The notes under the pieces are model-generated. The model searched no databases. It was given only the letters and a program-made list of their open reading frames with translations, and was not told where the DNA came from. From an uncultured Clostridia bacterium (lineage in GTDB: Bacteria > Bacillota_A > Clostridia > TANB77 > CAG-508): 63,834 nucleotides of DNA. The stretch lies in NCBI GenBank assembly GCA_947625985.1, contig CANQQF010000007.1, forward strand, positions 1-63,834, in the 5' to 3' direction. Below, in pieces: positions 27,824 to 37,170 of this stretch; within the stretch, counting starts at the first letter, position 1, and every line of letters starts with the position of its first letter. A program made the translations under genes and the position numbers.

Positions 27824-30800
27824 AATTGTTGATATTCCTAATGTTATTTCTTCTAATACATCTAATAATACTCTTACAGTATCTAATGCGGTAAATATCG
27901 GAATATTATTTTCTACTGCACATCTTCTAATAAAAGCTCCATCTGTTTCTTGATCTATTGAATCTAAATCTCTTGTACTGATCACATAACTTACATAACC
28001 TTTTCTAATTGAATCTAATATTTCTTCACTGCCTTCGCTTATTTTCTTTTTTATTCTAGTTCTTATTTTATTCTTCCTTAAAAATTCTGCTGTACCTTTT
28101 GTTGCTTCTATATTAAATCCTAAGTTATAAAATCTTCTAATTAATGGTAACGCTTCTTGTTTATCTTTATCTGCTATTGTTACAAACAATGTTCCATAAT
28201 TAGCTAAATGCATTCCTGAAGATTGCAGTGCTTTATATAAAGCCCTTGTTAGTTTTTTGTCATAGCCAATTGCTTCACCTGTTGATTTCATTTCTGGTGA
28301 AAGATATGCGTCTAATCCGCTTAATTTTGAAAATGAAAATGCTGGAGCTTTTACATACCATCTTTCCTTTTCTTTAGGATAAACTTCATTTATTCCTTGT
28401 TCTTTTAACCCTTTTCCTAATATAGATAATGTCCCAATATCTGCTAATGAATACCCCGTTGCCTTTGAAATAAATGGTACTGTTCTTGAAGAACGTGGAT
28501 TTACCTCTATTACATAGACATCTTCATTTTTATCTACTATAAATTGAATATTATACAATCCTACTATTCCTATTCCTAATCCTAATTTTACAGTATAATC
28601 TAATATTTTTTGTTTAACCTCCTTACTTACACTAAAAGTAGGATAAATACTTATACTATCTCCTGAATGTATTCCTGTTTTTTCAACATGTTCTATAATT
28701 CCAGGTACAAATACATCTTTTCCATCACATACTGCATCAACTTCCAATTCTTTTCCTACTATATATTTGTCAACTAAAACTGGTTGTTTTTTGTTTATAC
28801 TAACGGCTGTTTTTAAATATTTTTCTAATGCCTTTTGACTTGATACAATTTGCATCGCTCTTCCACCTAATACATAACTTGGTCTTACAAGAACTGGATA
28901 TCCTATATCTTTAGCAACTTTTATTCCTTCTTTTATATCTGTTACCGCTTCTCCTCTTGGCTGTAATAATTTTAATTTTTTCATTACCTTTTCAAAAACG
29001 TCTCTATTTTCTGCTCTTTCAATTGCTTTTACATCTGTACCAATTATTTTTACTCCTAATTTTGAAAGTGGCTCTGCCAAGTTAATAGCTGTTTGTCCAC
29101 CTAATGCTGCTACTATTCCTTCTGGTTTTTCTAATTCTATAATATTCATTACATCTTCAACAGTAAGTGGCTCAAAATATAGCTTATCACTAGTTGTATA
29201 ATCTGTTGAAACTGTTTCTGGATTATTGTTTATAATAATTGCTTCATATCCAGCTTTTTTTATTGTTTGGATTGCATGAACTGTTGAATAATCAAACTCT
29301 ACTCCTTGACCTATTCTAATTGGTCCTGCTCCTAATACAATTATCTTCTTTTTATCACTTACGATAGATTCATTTTCTTCTTCATATGTTGAATAAAAGT
29401 ATGGTACATAACTTTCAAATTCACTACTACATGTATCAATCATTTTATATACTGGTATAATCTTTTCTTTTTTTCTAAGTTGATATATTTCTTGATCTTT
29501 TTTCTTCCATATTTTTGCTATATATTTATCACTAAATCCTGATTTTTTGGCTAATTTTAGCATCTCTATATCATCAATATTTTTAGATAAATTTTTTTCT
29601 ATACTTATTATGTTTTTTATCTTTTCTAAGAAAAACATATCAATTTTAGTTATATTATTTATTAAACCTAAATCTACATCTTTCCTAATAAGTTCTGCTA
29701 TTGCATAAATTCTATCATCTGTTCCATCTTTAATATAATCCATAAGTTCTTCTATCGTAGATTTTTTAAACTTATCCATTTGAATATGATTTACTCCAAT
29801 TTCTAAAGAACGTACTGCTTTTAATAAACTTTCTTCAAATGTTCTTCCTACACTCATCGTTTCTCCCGTTGCTTTCATCTGAGTATTTAATTTATTTGAA
29901 GCTAGTGTAAATTTATCAAATGGGAATCTTGCTATCTTAGTTACAATATAATCTAAAGCTGGCTCAAAACTTGCTGGTGTATTTGCAAGCATTATTTCAT
30001 CTAATCTCATTCCTATAGCTATTTTTGCTGAAACTCTTGCAATTGGATATCCACTTGCCTTTGATGCTAATGCAGATGAACGAGATACTCTAGGATTTAC
30101 TTCTATTAAATAATATTTAAAAGAATGTGGATCTAATGCAAATTGAACATTACACCCTCCCTCAATTTTTAACGCTCTGATTATTTTTAAACTACTATCA
30201 CGTAATAATTGATATTCTTTATTTGTAAGAGTTTGACTTGGTGCAACTACTATTGAATCTCCCGTATGTATTCCCACTGGATCTAAATTTTCCATATTAC
30301 ATACCGTTATTGCAGTATCATTTTTGTCTCTTATCACTTCATATTCAATTTCTTTATATCCTTTTATACTTTTTTCAACTAATACTTGATTAACTGGTGA
30401 AAGTTTTAGAGCATTTTTTATAATTTCTTTCAACTCTTCTTCATTATCTGCAAAACCTCCTCCTGTTCCTCCTAGAGTAAATGCTGGTCTTAACACAACA
30501 GGATATCCTATTTTTTCAGCCGCTTCAATCCCCTGTTCAATTGATGTTGCAATAATTGATTCTAATACTGGTTCTCCCAGTTCTTCACATAATTTTTTAA
30601 ATTTCTCTCTATCTTCTGCTTTCTCAATACTTTCTTTACTTGTTCCTAAAAGTTCTACTTGACATTCTTGAAGTACACCCTTTTCATAGAGCTTCATCGC
30701 AATATTTAATCCAGTCTGCCCTCCAATTCCTGGAAGTATTGCATCAGGTCTTTCATAACGAATTATTTTTGCAACATATTCCATTGTCAATGGTTCCATA

Positions 30801-30994
30801 TATACCTTATCTGCAATTGATGTATCTGTCATTATTGTTGCTGGGTTTGAATTTACTAATATAACTTTATATCCCTCTTCTTTTAGTGCTAAACAAGCTT
30901 GAGTTCCTGCATAATCAAATTCTGCAGCCTGTCCTATTACAATTGGTCCTGACCCTATAACTAACACTGTTTTTATATCTTTTCTTTTTGGCAT
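27812..30994 (-). CDS. carB: Carbamoyl-phosphate synthase large subunit
   Basis: Makes carbamoyl phosphate from bicarbonate, ammonia and two ATP for pyrimidine and arginine synthesis. Two ATP-grasp halves are visible, starting VLVIGSGPIVIGQAAEFDY and IVLGAGPIRIGQGVEFDYS, each with an EVNPR motif, and a C-terminal MGS-like allosteric domain. 1060 aa, usual. Starts 18 bases after carA. Confidence 0.98.
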   Translation of the reverse strand: MPKRKDIKTVLVIGSGPIVIGQAAEFDYAGTQACLALKEEGYKVILVNSNPATIMTDTSIADKVYMEPLTMEYVAKIIRYERPDAILPGIGGQTGLNIAMKLYEKGVLQECQVELLGTSKESIEKAEDREKFKKLCEELGEPVLESIIATSIEQGIEAAEKIGYPVVLRPAFTLGGTGGGFADNEEELKEIIKNALKLSPVNQVLVEKSIKGYKEIEYEVIRDKNDTAITVCNMENLDPVGIHTGDSIVVAPSQTLTNKEYQLLRDSSLKIIRALKIEGGCNVQFALDPHSFKYYLIEVNPRVSRSSALASKASGYPIARVSAKIAIGMRLDEIMLANTPASFEPALDYIVTKIARFPFDKFTLASNKLNTQMKATGETMSVGRTFEESLLKAVRSLEIGVNHIQMDKFKKSTIEELMDYIKDGTDDRIYAIAELIRKDVDLGLINNITKIDMFFLEKIKNIISIEKNLSKNIDDIEMLKLAKKSGFSDKYIAKIWKKKDQEIYQLRKKEKIIPVYKMIDTCSSEFESYVPYFYSTYEEENESIVSDKKKIIVLGAGPIRIGQGVEFDYSTVHAIQTIKKAGYEAIIINNNPETVSTDYTTSDKLYFEPLTVEDVMNIIELEKPEGIVAALGGQTAINLAEPLSKLGVKIIGTDVKAIERAENRDVFEKVMKKLKLLQPRGEAVTDIKEGIKVAKDIGYPVLVRPSYVLGGRAMQIVSSQKALEKYLKTAVSINKKQPVLVDKYIVGKELEVDAVCDGKDVFVPGIIEHVEKTGIHSGDSISIYPTFSVSKEVKQKILDYTVKLGLGIGIVGLYNIQFIVDKNEDVYVIEVNPRSSRTVPFISKATGYSLADIGTLSILGKGLKEQGINEVYPKEKERWYVKAPAFSFSKLSGLDAYLSPEMKSTGEAIGYDKKLTRALYKALQSSGMHLANYGTLFVTIADKDKQEALPLIRRFYNLGFNIEATKGTAEFLRKNKIRTRIKKKISEGSEEILDSIRKGYVSYVISTRDLDSIDQETDGAFIRRCAVENNIPIFTALDTVRVLLDVLEEITLGISTIDEA

Positions 30995-31012
30995 TGTTTT
31001 TTCTTCCTTTCA

Positions 31013-32095
31013 TTATTTATTCTCTATTAATTCTATAAATTTATCAAACAAATAACTACTGTCTTGTGGTCCTGGTGCACTTTCTGGATGATATTGAACA
31101 CTAAATATTTTATCCATTTTGCATTCAACACCTTCTACAGTATTATCTAATATATTTTTATGTGTTACTTTTAACTTAGTCTTTTTTAAAGATTCCTCAT
31201 CTACTGCATAGCTGTGATTTTGTGATGTAATTTCTATTTTATCTGTTTCTAGATTTTTTACAGGATGATTTCCTCCTCTATGTCCAAATTTAAGCTTATA
31301 TGTTTTTGCACCATAAGCTAAACTTATCATTTGATGTCCTAAACAAATTCCAAATACAGGATATTTTCCTTTTATTTTTTTTACCAGTTCAATTACTTCT
31401 TTTACATCTTCTGGATTCCCAGGTCCATTTGATAAAAATACTCCATCTGGTTTTAATTCCATTATTTCCTTTGCTGTTGTATTATACGGTACAACAGTTA
31501 CATTACATCTTCTTTTATTTAAGCTTCTTACAATATTTAATTTTATTCCACAGTCAACTGCAACTATATTATATTCTGAATTAGCTGTCCTCGAATACCA
31601 TTTTTTCTTACAGCTTACTTTTGATACTGCATCTTTAGGAATTTCATATTGCTTCATCTTTTGCATTGCTTTTTTCTTGCTTGTTTTTATATCTGTGATA
31701 ATAACTTTTCTACTTCCTTTTTCTCGGATACTCCTTGTTAATTTTCTTGTATCAATTCCTGATATACCTGGAATATTATTTTCTTCCAAATATTCTGATA
31801 AAGTTTTTGTATATCTAAAGTTACTAGGCAAATCATTATATTCTCTAACAATCAATCCTCCTATTGTTGGCTGTTTTGTCTCATAATCATCATCTGTTAT
31901 TCCATAATTACCAATTAATGGATACGTCATAACTACCATTTGATATGTATAAGAAGGGTCAGAAACAATTTCTTGATATCCTACCATAGATGTATTAAAC
32001 ACTATTTCACATATATTTTCTTTATCTGCTCCAAATCCATATCCATAATATTCTTCTCCATCTTCCAGTACAATTTTTTTGTTGTATTCTTTCAT
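31013..32095 (-). CDS. carA: Carbamoyl-phosphate synthase small subunit
   Basis: Glutamine amidotransferase subunit that supplies ammonia to CarB. N-terminal CPSase_sm domain (DGEEYYGYGFG, EIVFNTSMVGYQEI) and class I glutaminase with nucleophile in FGICLGHQM and histidine/glutamate in QYHPESAPGP. The start is ATG 32095 (MKEYNKK) because GAAAGGAG precedes it; the in-frame extension to 32206 runs through an upstream terminator hairpin and is not coding. 360 aa. Expression is probably controlled by the leader and terminator at 32152-32264. Confidence 0.96.
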   Translation of the reverse strand: MKEYNKKIVLEDGEEYYGYGFGADKENICEIVFNTSMVGYQEIVSDPSYTYQMVVMTYPLIGNYGITDDDYETKQPTIGGLIVREYNDLPSNFRYTKTLSEYLEENNIPGISGIDTRKLTRSIREKGSRKVIITDIKTSKKKAMQKMKQYEIPKDAVSKVSCKKKWYSRTANSEYNIVAVDCGIKLNIVRSLNKRRCNVTVVPYNTTAKEIMELKPDGVFLSNGPGNPEDVKEVIELVKKIKGKYPVFGICLGHQMISLAYGAKTYKLKFGHRGGNHPVKNLETDKIEITSQNHSYAVDEESLKKTKLKVTHKNILDNTVEGVECKMDKIFSVQYHPESAPGPQDSSYLFDKFIELIENK

Positions 32096-32151
32096 ATTTA
32101 CTCCTTTCTTTTTATATAATATGTAATTTTTTTTACTGTTTATGAGCAAAA

Positions 32152-32183
32152 AAATAAGAACACTAATAAATGTGTTCTTATTT
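32152..32183 (-). terminator. Terminator (putative attenuator) before carA
   Basis: GTGTTCTTATTT pairs perfectly with AAATAAGAACAC around an 8-base loop, followed on the minus strand by TTTT. It lies 53 bases upstream of carA with no recognisable promoter in between, so carAB must be reached by read-through from 32300-32328. The stop codon of the leader ORF is inside the stem. Confidence 0.8.
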
Positions 32184-32264
32184 AATAAATAAAAAAATGA
32201 AAACAACTATGAAAAAAGCTTCTAAAAATATTATCATTTTAAACTTTTTCTCAAAAATTTCCAT
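32178..32264 (-). CDS. 28-aa leader peptide or small membrane protein
   Basis: Short ORF starting MEIFEKKFKMII and ending FLFIK, with one very hydrophobic stretch, preceded by GAGGAG at the right distance and by its own promoter (32300-32328). The coding sequence is extremely U-rich just before the terminator and its TAA lies in the terminator stem. This layout resembles the pyrBI leader of enteric bacteria, where translation of a leader in a U-rich pause region controls termination by UTP level. A free-standing small membrane protein is the alternative. Confidence 0.6.
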   Translation of the reverse strand: MEIFEKKFKMIIFLEAFFIVVFIFLFIK

Positions 32265-32299
32265 CTTTTTTCTCCTCATTTTTTATTTACATTTTTAAT

Positions 32300-32328
32300 A
32301 TTATAGCAATTCCAAAAAAATTTTTCAA
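32300..32328 (-). promoter_or_regulatory. Promoter of leader peptide-carAB
   Basis: Minus strand TTGAAA (32323-32328), 17-base spacer, TATAAT (32300-32305); transcription would start about 30 bases before the leader ORF. Confidence 0.75.
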
Positions 32329-32347
32329 GATTTTTTGAAAAAATTTT

Positions 32348-32608
32348 TTACCCTAGTAATAATTTAACTATAATAATACAAATTGCTCCTGGAATGCCAA
32401 GTAACCCTACTAATATACTTGTCAAAAAATTAACCCCTATATGAAATCCTATTCCTGAACCTATAATATTTATTATCCAGATTATACACCCTCCAAGTAT
32501 TGAACTTGCTACAAATTTAAAAACTTTTTTTATCGGAACAATAAAAATTTTTCCAAATAGAAATAAAAAACAAATACAAGCTAAGTATGTAATAATATTC
32601 AAATCCAT
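32348..32608 (-). CDS. bofA: Pro-sigma-K processing inhibitor BofA
   Basis: Integral membrane protein that holds the SpoIVFB protease inactive until engulfment, delaying sigma-K activation. 86 aa with two to three hydrophobic segments; the family's C-terminal pattern NFLTSILVGLLGIPGAICI is clear, as is IFIVPIKKVFKF. yaaL lies upstream, the same order as in Bacillus (yaaL-bofA). Its target SigK is encoded at 6500 in this window. Confidence 0.88.
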   Translation of the reverse strand: MDLNIITYLACICFLFLFGKIFIVPIKKVFKFVASSILGGCIIWIINIIGSGIGFHIGVNFLTSILVGLLGIPGAICIIIVKLLLG

Positions 32609-32677
32609 AATTTTCTCTCCATTTTATAAAACCTATTTATTAATTTTTATGAAAAAATACGGACAAATATTACTTAC

Positions 32678-32965
32678 CTACACAGCCTCATTTTTTGCTT
32701 CCAATAATTTGTACTCATCTTTTTTTAACACATTAACAGCTATTCCCTTTTTTTTGGCCAACTTTATTAGATAATTTAATTTAGACTGATTTGCTTTAAT
32801 TTGATAAGTATAATAATCAACTAATTCATCTTGTGCAAAATTAAAATTATTATTTGCCACATTTAAATCTCTACTTGTTTCAATGATTGTATTAATTAAC
32901 TCACTCTCTTTTTCAGTTTCCGTCTTTTCTGTAATATTCATTTCCTTTAAATATTTTTCATCCAT
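32678..32965 (-). CDS. YaaL-like DUF2508 protein
   Basis: 95-aa soluble, helical, charged protein of the YaaL/DUF2508 type (ELVDYYTYQIKANQSKLNYLIKLAKKKG). Function unknown. In Bacillus it lies between recR and bofA; here bofA follows but recR is not in the window. Confidence 0.7.
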   Translation of the reverse strand: MDEKYLKEMNITEKTETEKESELINTIIETSRDLNVANNNFNFAQDELVDYYTYQIKANQSKLNYLIKLAKKKGIAVNVLKKDEYKLLEAKNEAV

Positions 32966-33122
32966 AGTATCCCTCTTTCCATAATATATTACTTTTTATA
33001 TTTTATTCCAAAAGGATTTTATTATTCATTAAAATGTATTTTTTTGCTTATAACACTTGTTTTTTTTGCTATTTTATAGGATAATATATATGTATAATAT
33101 TGTAAAATGAGAGGTAGACTTT

Positions 33123-35450
33123 ATGAAATTTATAGATAAATTTTTAAAGAAACTAAATATAAGCAGAAATACTTTTGCTACTTATATATTTACTCTTATT
33201 TCTGTTTATTTAGCTGTAGATAGAATAATTGAATTGCTATTTATGATTTTTACAGGTGTCTCAGTATCTTATTGGGGCCCAATAACATATACATTTGCTT
33301 TAGCTTGTCCTATCTTAGCATTTTTGTTTTCAGGACAATCTGAATTTGCATCATCTAAGAAAGCTAAAGTATCAATATTTCATTTATATGTAATTCTTTT
33401 ATATATAATAGCAATTTCAATGTTTACACAGTGGATCAATTTTACAGTCTGGTTATTATTTATATCAGTACCAAACTATGTTGGAATAATAACAGAATTT
33501 TCTGACTTAGTAAGACCTGCTTTTTCAAGTTTGTCTTTATATTTACCACTTGTAACAATATTTCCATTATTTAAATGGTTCTTCTTTGGTGTTGATGACA
33601 GTAAAGATATGACTCGTTCTATTTGGGATTATGCTGGAATAAATCTAACTGAAAGTAATAAAGGCAAAGGTGCATATTCCTATGAAGTATACATGTGTAA
33701 AAATGATGAAACTGGTCAAACAATTAATTTTTCAGAAAATTCTAGATTTCGTTCGCTATTTGTTTGCGGAGGTTCAGGCTCAGGAAAAACGACTTTAGTA
33801 TTTGAACCTCTAATAGCTAGAGATATAGAAAAAAAATATTTCTTTAGAGAAATGTCAAAAGAACTAGGATTCACTGCTTTAAAAACAAAAATAGCAACAT
33901 TAAACGCACCATATAATAATGATTATTTAAACAAAAATTTTAACTTAACTATGATTGCTCCTATAGAAGGAAAAGAAAGTATCTTTAACTCTTTTGTAAA
34001 AAAAATGGTCCTTTCAGGAGGAGTTGAACCTTCTTATAAAGATTTAGGAATTACACTTGTATCACCTGACAATGAAGTAATTGATAATATGATTAATGTT
34101 TGTGAAAACTATGGATTTACATACAATTTAATAGATCCTACATCACAAACTTCAATAGGATTAAATCCTTTTGTTTATGATGATCCAACAAAAATAGCAA
34201 TGACTATATCATCAGCTTTAAAAGCTATGTATAATGATTCACACTCTGATCCTCATGAAACATATAGAGAAGATATTTCAATAAGGGCAATCGAAAACCT
34301 TGCAATATTATTAAAAGAAATGTATCCACGTATGAATGAGGGAAAACTCCCTAATATGAATGATATGTTAAAAATGCTATCAAACTTTGACCTAGTTGAG
34401 AAGATGTGTAAAATAATGGCTCATGACGAAAAACTAGCTCAAAAATATGCTATACAAATTGCTTATTTTGAGAAGAATTTTTATGCTAACTCTATTGGTA
34501 GAGAAAATTTAGAAAAACACCTTTTTGTAGCAACATCTCAACTAGATAATTTATTAAGAATGCCTGGTGTAAAATCTATTCTTTGTAATAGAAACAACAA
34601 TATTAATTTTGATGATATGTTAGCAGATGGTCAAATAACATTTCTTTGCACAAGACGTGGAGATTTAGGAGCAGCTGCTCATAAGGCTTTTGGTTTATTC
34701 TTCTTAATATCTATGCAAAATTCAGTTTTAAGGAGACCTGGCAATTCTTCAAATCGTGTACCTAACTTTTTATATATAGATGAATTTGCAGATTTTATTG
34801 GTAAATCTACTGAACCTATATTTACAATGTATCGTAAGTACAGAGTTGCAACTGTAATTTCAACTCAAAACTTGGCTCAATTAACAACACCTGGAGCTAA
34901 AGAAAATTATAGAAATACAATTCTATCAAATTGTGCTAGTAAAATTTTCACAGGTGAAGGTGTAATTGAAGAATTAACATGGTGGAGTGATGAATTTGGT
35001 ACAAAGAGAGAATGGACTTATTCAAATTCTATGGATATGTCAACAATGCAATATGATTCAAAATATGGTTCAGTAAAATGGGAATTTGTTAAACACTTTA
35101 AACCAGGCAAATTACAATCTGCCTTAGGCGGTACAAAGTGTGCTTTTAAAATCATGAATGAAAATGGTAGACATAGTATTGGACTTGGTCAATTTAAACG
35201 ATTAGAATCAAAATATAAAGAAAAACATCTTCCTAAAATTTATGATTTTGAAAAATTTGCTATGTCAGCAGAAAATAATTCTGAATCTGATTCAGATGAT
35301 AATAGTAATAAAAAGTTTAATTTAAAAAATATTAATTTCAAAAATTCAGCAACTAATGAAATTGACCCAATACAGATGAATACAACTGATTCTAATTATA
35401 GTTTTGATAATTCGGATCCTATTATTTCTAATTCAAAGAAAAAGAAGTAG
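33123..35450 (+). CDS. Orphan VirD4/TraG-like coupling ATPase
   Basis: Type IV secretion coupling-protein homologue. Three to four membrane helices in the first 160 residues, Walker A CGGSGSGKTTL near 215-225, Walker B FLYIDEFADF near 549-558, the VirD4-type STQNLAQL motif, and a TraM-recognition-like C-terminal region followed by an Asn/Ser/Asp-rich tail ending in lysines. 775 aa. No relaxase, VirB4, pilin or other transfer gene is in the window; neighbours are bofA/yaaL and a metal exporter. It may be a remnant of an element or a stand-alone export or DNA pump. Ribosome site GAGAGGT before ATG 33123. Confidence 0.82.
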   Translation: MKFIDKFLKKLNISRNTFATYIFTLISVYLAVDRIIELLFMIFTGVSVSYWGPITYTFALACPILAFLFSGQSEFASSKKAKVSIFHLYVILLYIIAISMFTQWINFTVWLLFISVPNYVGIITEFSDLVRPAFSSLSLYLPLVTIFPLFKWFFFGVDDSKDMTRSIWDYAGINLTESNKGKGAYSYEVYMCKNDETGQTINFSENSRFRSLFVCGGSGSGKTTLVFEPLIARDIEKKYFFREMSKELGFTALKTKIATLNAPYNNDYLNKNFNLTMIAPIEGKESIFNSFVKKMVLSGGVEPSYKDLGITLVSPDNEVIDNMINVCENYGFTYNLIDPTSQTSIGLNPFVYDDPTKIAMTISSALKAMYNDSHSDPHETYREDISIRAIENLAILLKEMYPRMNEGKLPNMNDMLKMLSNFDLVEKMCKIMAHDEKLAQKYAIQIAYFEKNFYANSIGRENLEKHLFVATSQLDNLLRMPGVKSILCNRNNNINFDDMLADGQITFLCTRRGDLGAAAHKAFGLFFLISMQNSVLRRPGNSSNRVPNFLYIDEFADFIGKSTEPIFTMYRKYRVATVISTQNLAQLTTPGAKENYRNTILSNCASKIFTGEGVIEELTWWSDEFGTKREWTYSNSMDMSTMQYDSKYGSVKWEFVKHFKPGKLQSALGGTKCAFKIMNENGRHSIGLGQFKRLESKYKEKHLPKIYDFEKFAMSAENNSESDSDDNSNKKFNLKNINFKNSATNEIDPIQMNTTDSNYSFDNSDPIISNSKKKK

Positions 35451-35485
35451 TATAATTAATATAATATATAATATATAATATATAT

Positions 35486-35572
35486 ACAATAAAATAAAAA
35501 AAAATAGATTTCTTGTTGTCGTATCTACGATACTCCAAGCTACGCGAAATCTATTTTTTTTTATTTTATTGT
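35486..35572. repeat. 27-base inverted repeat capping the tandem array
   Basis: The stretch at 35486-35512 is the reverse complement of 35546-35572 (core AATAGATTTC / GAAATCTATT with long A and T runs). The inner loop contains a second small hairpin GTATC-TAC-GATAC. It would serve as terminator for the coupling ATPase and, in reverse, for the convergent exporter. Confidence 0.8.
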
Positions 35573-35790
35573 ATTTTTATGATACTCCAAACTACACAAA
35601 TTCTATTTTTTTTATTTTATTGTATTTTTATGATACTCCAAACTACACAAATTCTATTTTTTTTATTTTATTGTATTTTTATGATACTCCAAGCTACACG
35701 AAATCTATTTTTTTTATTTTATTGTATTTGCATGATACTCCAAACTACACGAAATCTATTTTTTTTTATTTTATTGTATTTGCATGATTG
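35529..35790. repeat. 51-bp tandem repeat array, five copies
   Basis: Copies of a unit beginning GATACTCCAA start at 35529, 35581, 35632, 35683 and 35734, with a partial copy at 35786; spacing 51-52 bases. Units differ at a few positions (AGCTACGCG, AACTACACA, AGCTACACG). Each ends in the T-rich TTTTATTTTATTGTATTT. The array lies between convergent genes and ORFs through it are repeat artefacts. Confidence 0.92.
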
Positions 35791-35798
35791 TCCTTTTT

Positions 35799-36656
35799 CT
35801 ATACTGTGATTCCAATAAATTCTAATATTATTCCTGAAATTACTCCTATTGTATATAATAAAGCTGTAATTTTTATATTCTCTTTTATTCCTTTATTTGT
35901 TTTAAATAATACTGCAAGACCAATACCTGCTCCTACTAATAATCCAGCTATCATTGTTGAACTAGAAATCAAGTTTTCTAAATACATTTGGGTAAGAGTA
36001 ACTGAAGCTGCACAATTTGGTATAAGTCCAATTAGTCCGGCTACTATTGGTCCTAATATAGGTCTATCTAATAATAAATGTGCTAAAGTTTCTTCTCCAA
36101 TAAAATGAATTATAGTATTTATAATAAAAGATATTATTAAAATAAATAAAGTAATATTTACAGTATGTTTTATACTTGATTTAAATATTCCGTTATGATC
36201 ACATTGACAATGTTCTTCCTCACACAAATCAACTATTTTTTCATCTTCATCTATACCTTTATTCTTTATACGTATAAAGAAATCAATTAGAACTCCTGCT
36301 ATAATTCCTATAATTAATTTAATAGTAAGAATCTTTATAATTGTCATAAATGGTACTTGTTCTGAAATTAAGATCGGTAACATTTCATCTGATGTTGACA
36401 AATAAACTGATATCAAGCTTCCTAATGTTATTACTCTTGCTGCATAAAGATTTGTTGCTGATGCAGAGAATCCACATTGAGGGATAATCCCTAAAAAACT
36501 TCCCCATACTGTTCCCCATTTTCCAGCCTTTTTTATGCTTTTTTTAGCTTTGTCACTAGTTTTATGCTCTATATATTCCATTAATAAATATGTGATAAAT
36601 AAAAAAGGTATCAACTTTATTACATCAATTATCGTTTCTTTAATAATTTCAAACAT
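35799..36656 (-). CDS. Putative heavy-metal exporter, ArsP_2 family
   Basis: Membrane transporter of about 8-10 helices resembling PF11449 (putative 10TM heavy-metal exporter, annotated as arsenic or manganese efflux). Two internal halves repeat the motif IPQCGFSASATNLY and IPNCAASVTLTQMY. Between them a Cys/His-rich loop, LCEEEHCQCDH, could bind metal. 285 aa. It is a single gene; the substrate is uncertain. Confidence 0.8.
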   Translation of the reverse strand: MFEIIKETIIDVIKLIPFLFITYLLMEYIEHKTSDKAKKSIKKAGKWGTVWGSFLGIIPQCGFSASATNLYAARVITLGSLISVYLSTSDEMLPILISEQVPFMTIIKILTIKLIIGIIAGVLIDFFIRIKNKGIDEDEKIVDLCEEEHCQCDHNGIFKSSIKHTVNITLFILIISFIINTIIHFIGEETLAHLLLDRPILGPIVAGLIGLIPNCAASVTLTQMYLENLISSSTMIAGLLVGAGIGLAVLFKTNKGIKENIKITALLYTIGVISGIILEFIGITV

Positions 36657-36720
36657 TATTATTCTCCTAAATTAAATTCACATTATTTTACCATATTTTA
36701 TAATAAAAGTAAAGTATTAA

Positions 36721-36743
36721 AGCCAGCTCATAATGAGCTGGCT
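36721..36743 (-). terminator. Terminator of the 36753-37106 gene
   Basis: AGCCAGCTCA and TGAGCTGGCT with a 3-base loop; a short T-rich stretch follows on the minus strand. Confidence 0.8.
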
Positions 36744-36752
36744 AATTAAAAT

Positions 36753-37106
36753 TTAGAAAGTTTTAGTATTAAACCTTTCAACAATTTCGGATAAAACAAT
36801 ACTATTTTCATACGGAAAGTTATTTTTGTCTATTACTCTCTTTGCTGCAATTCGGTATGTCTCACAATTTTTATCAGACATTGATTCTCCACATTTAAAG
36901 TAACCTAAATTCAAAATATTAAACCTATGTTTCTTTGATACTTCTTTATCAACCATAATGAATACTACCGTATCTTCTAATTCAATACTTTTTATTTGAA
37001 TTCCTAGATTCTTTTCAATACGTTCTTTACCTTCTTTTTCTAACAATGCCCTACATTCACTATTTTCGATTACTTTACCGTCATAAACCATATGAAGTAT
37101 CTTCAT
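36753..37106 (-). CDS. Uncharacterised 117-aa protein
   Basis: I do not recognise the family. Soluble, with a short beta start MKILHMVYDGKVI and three cysteines (SECRAL, FKCGES, KNCETY) that could bind a metal. It has its own consensus promoter (37136-37164), a GGAG ribosome site and a strong terminator, so it is a complete single-gene unit. Confidence 0.75.
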   Translation of the reverse strand: MKILHMVYDGKVIENSECRALLEKEGKERIEKNLGIQIKSIELEDTVVFIMVDKEVSKKHRFNILNLGYFKCGESMSDKNCETYRIAAKRVIDKNNFPYENSIVLSEIVERFNTKTF

Positions 37107-37135
37107 TGTTTCTCCTCCAAGAATTTTATAATAAA

Positions 37136-37164
37136 ATTATATCACTGTTTACATAAATAGTCAA
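37136..37164 (-). promoter_or_regulatory. Promoter of the 36753-37106 gene
   Basis: Minus strand TTGACT (37159-37164), 17-base spacer, TATAAT (37136-37141). Confidence 0.75.
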
Positions 37165-37170
37165 GTGTGT

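Noticed and set aside
32096..32206. N-terminal extension of CarA
   Set aside because: It runs through the terminator hairpin and lacks family similarity; ATG 32095 has a strong ribosome site.
35529..35790. CRISPR-like repeat array
   Set aside because: The units are contiguous near-identical 51-bp copies with no unique spacers and no cas genes.
35513..35809. 98-aa and 72-aa ORFs through the tandem repeat array
   Set aside because: They arise because the 51-bp unit is a multiple of three and T-rich; there is no ribosome site and two frames are open at once.
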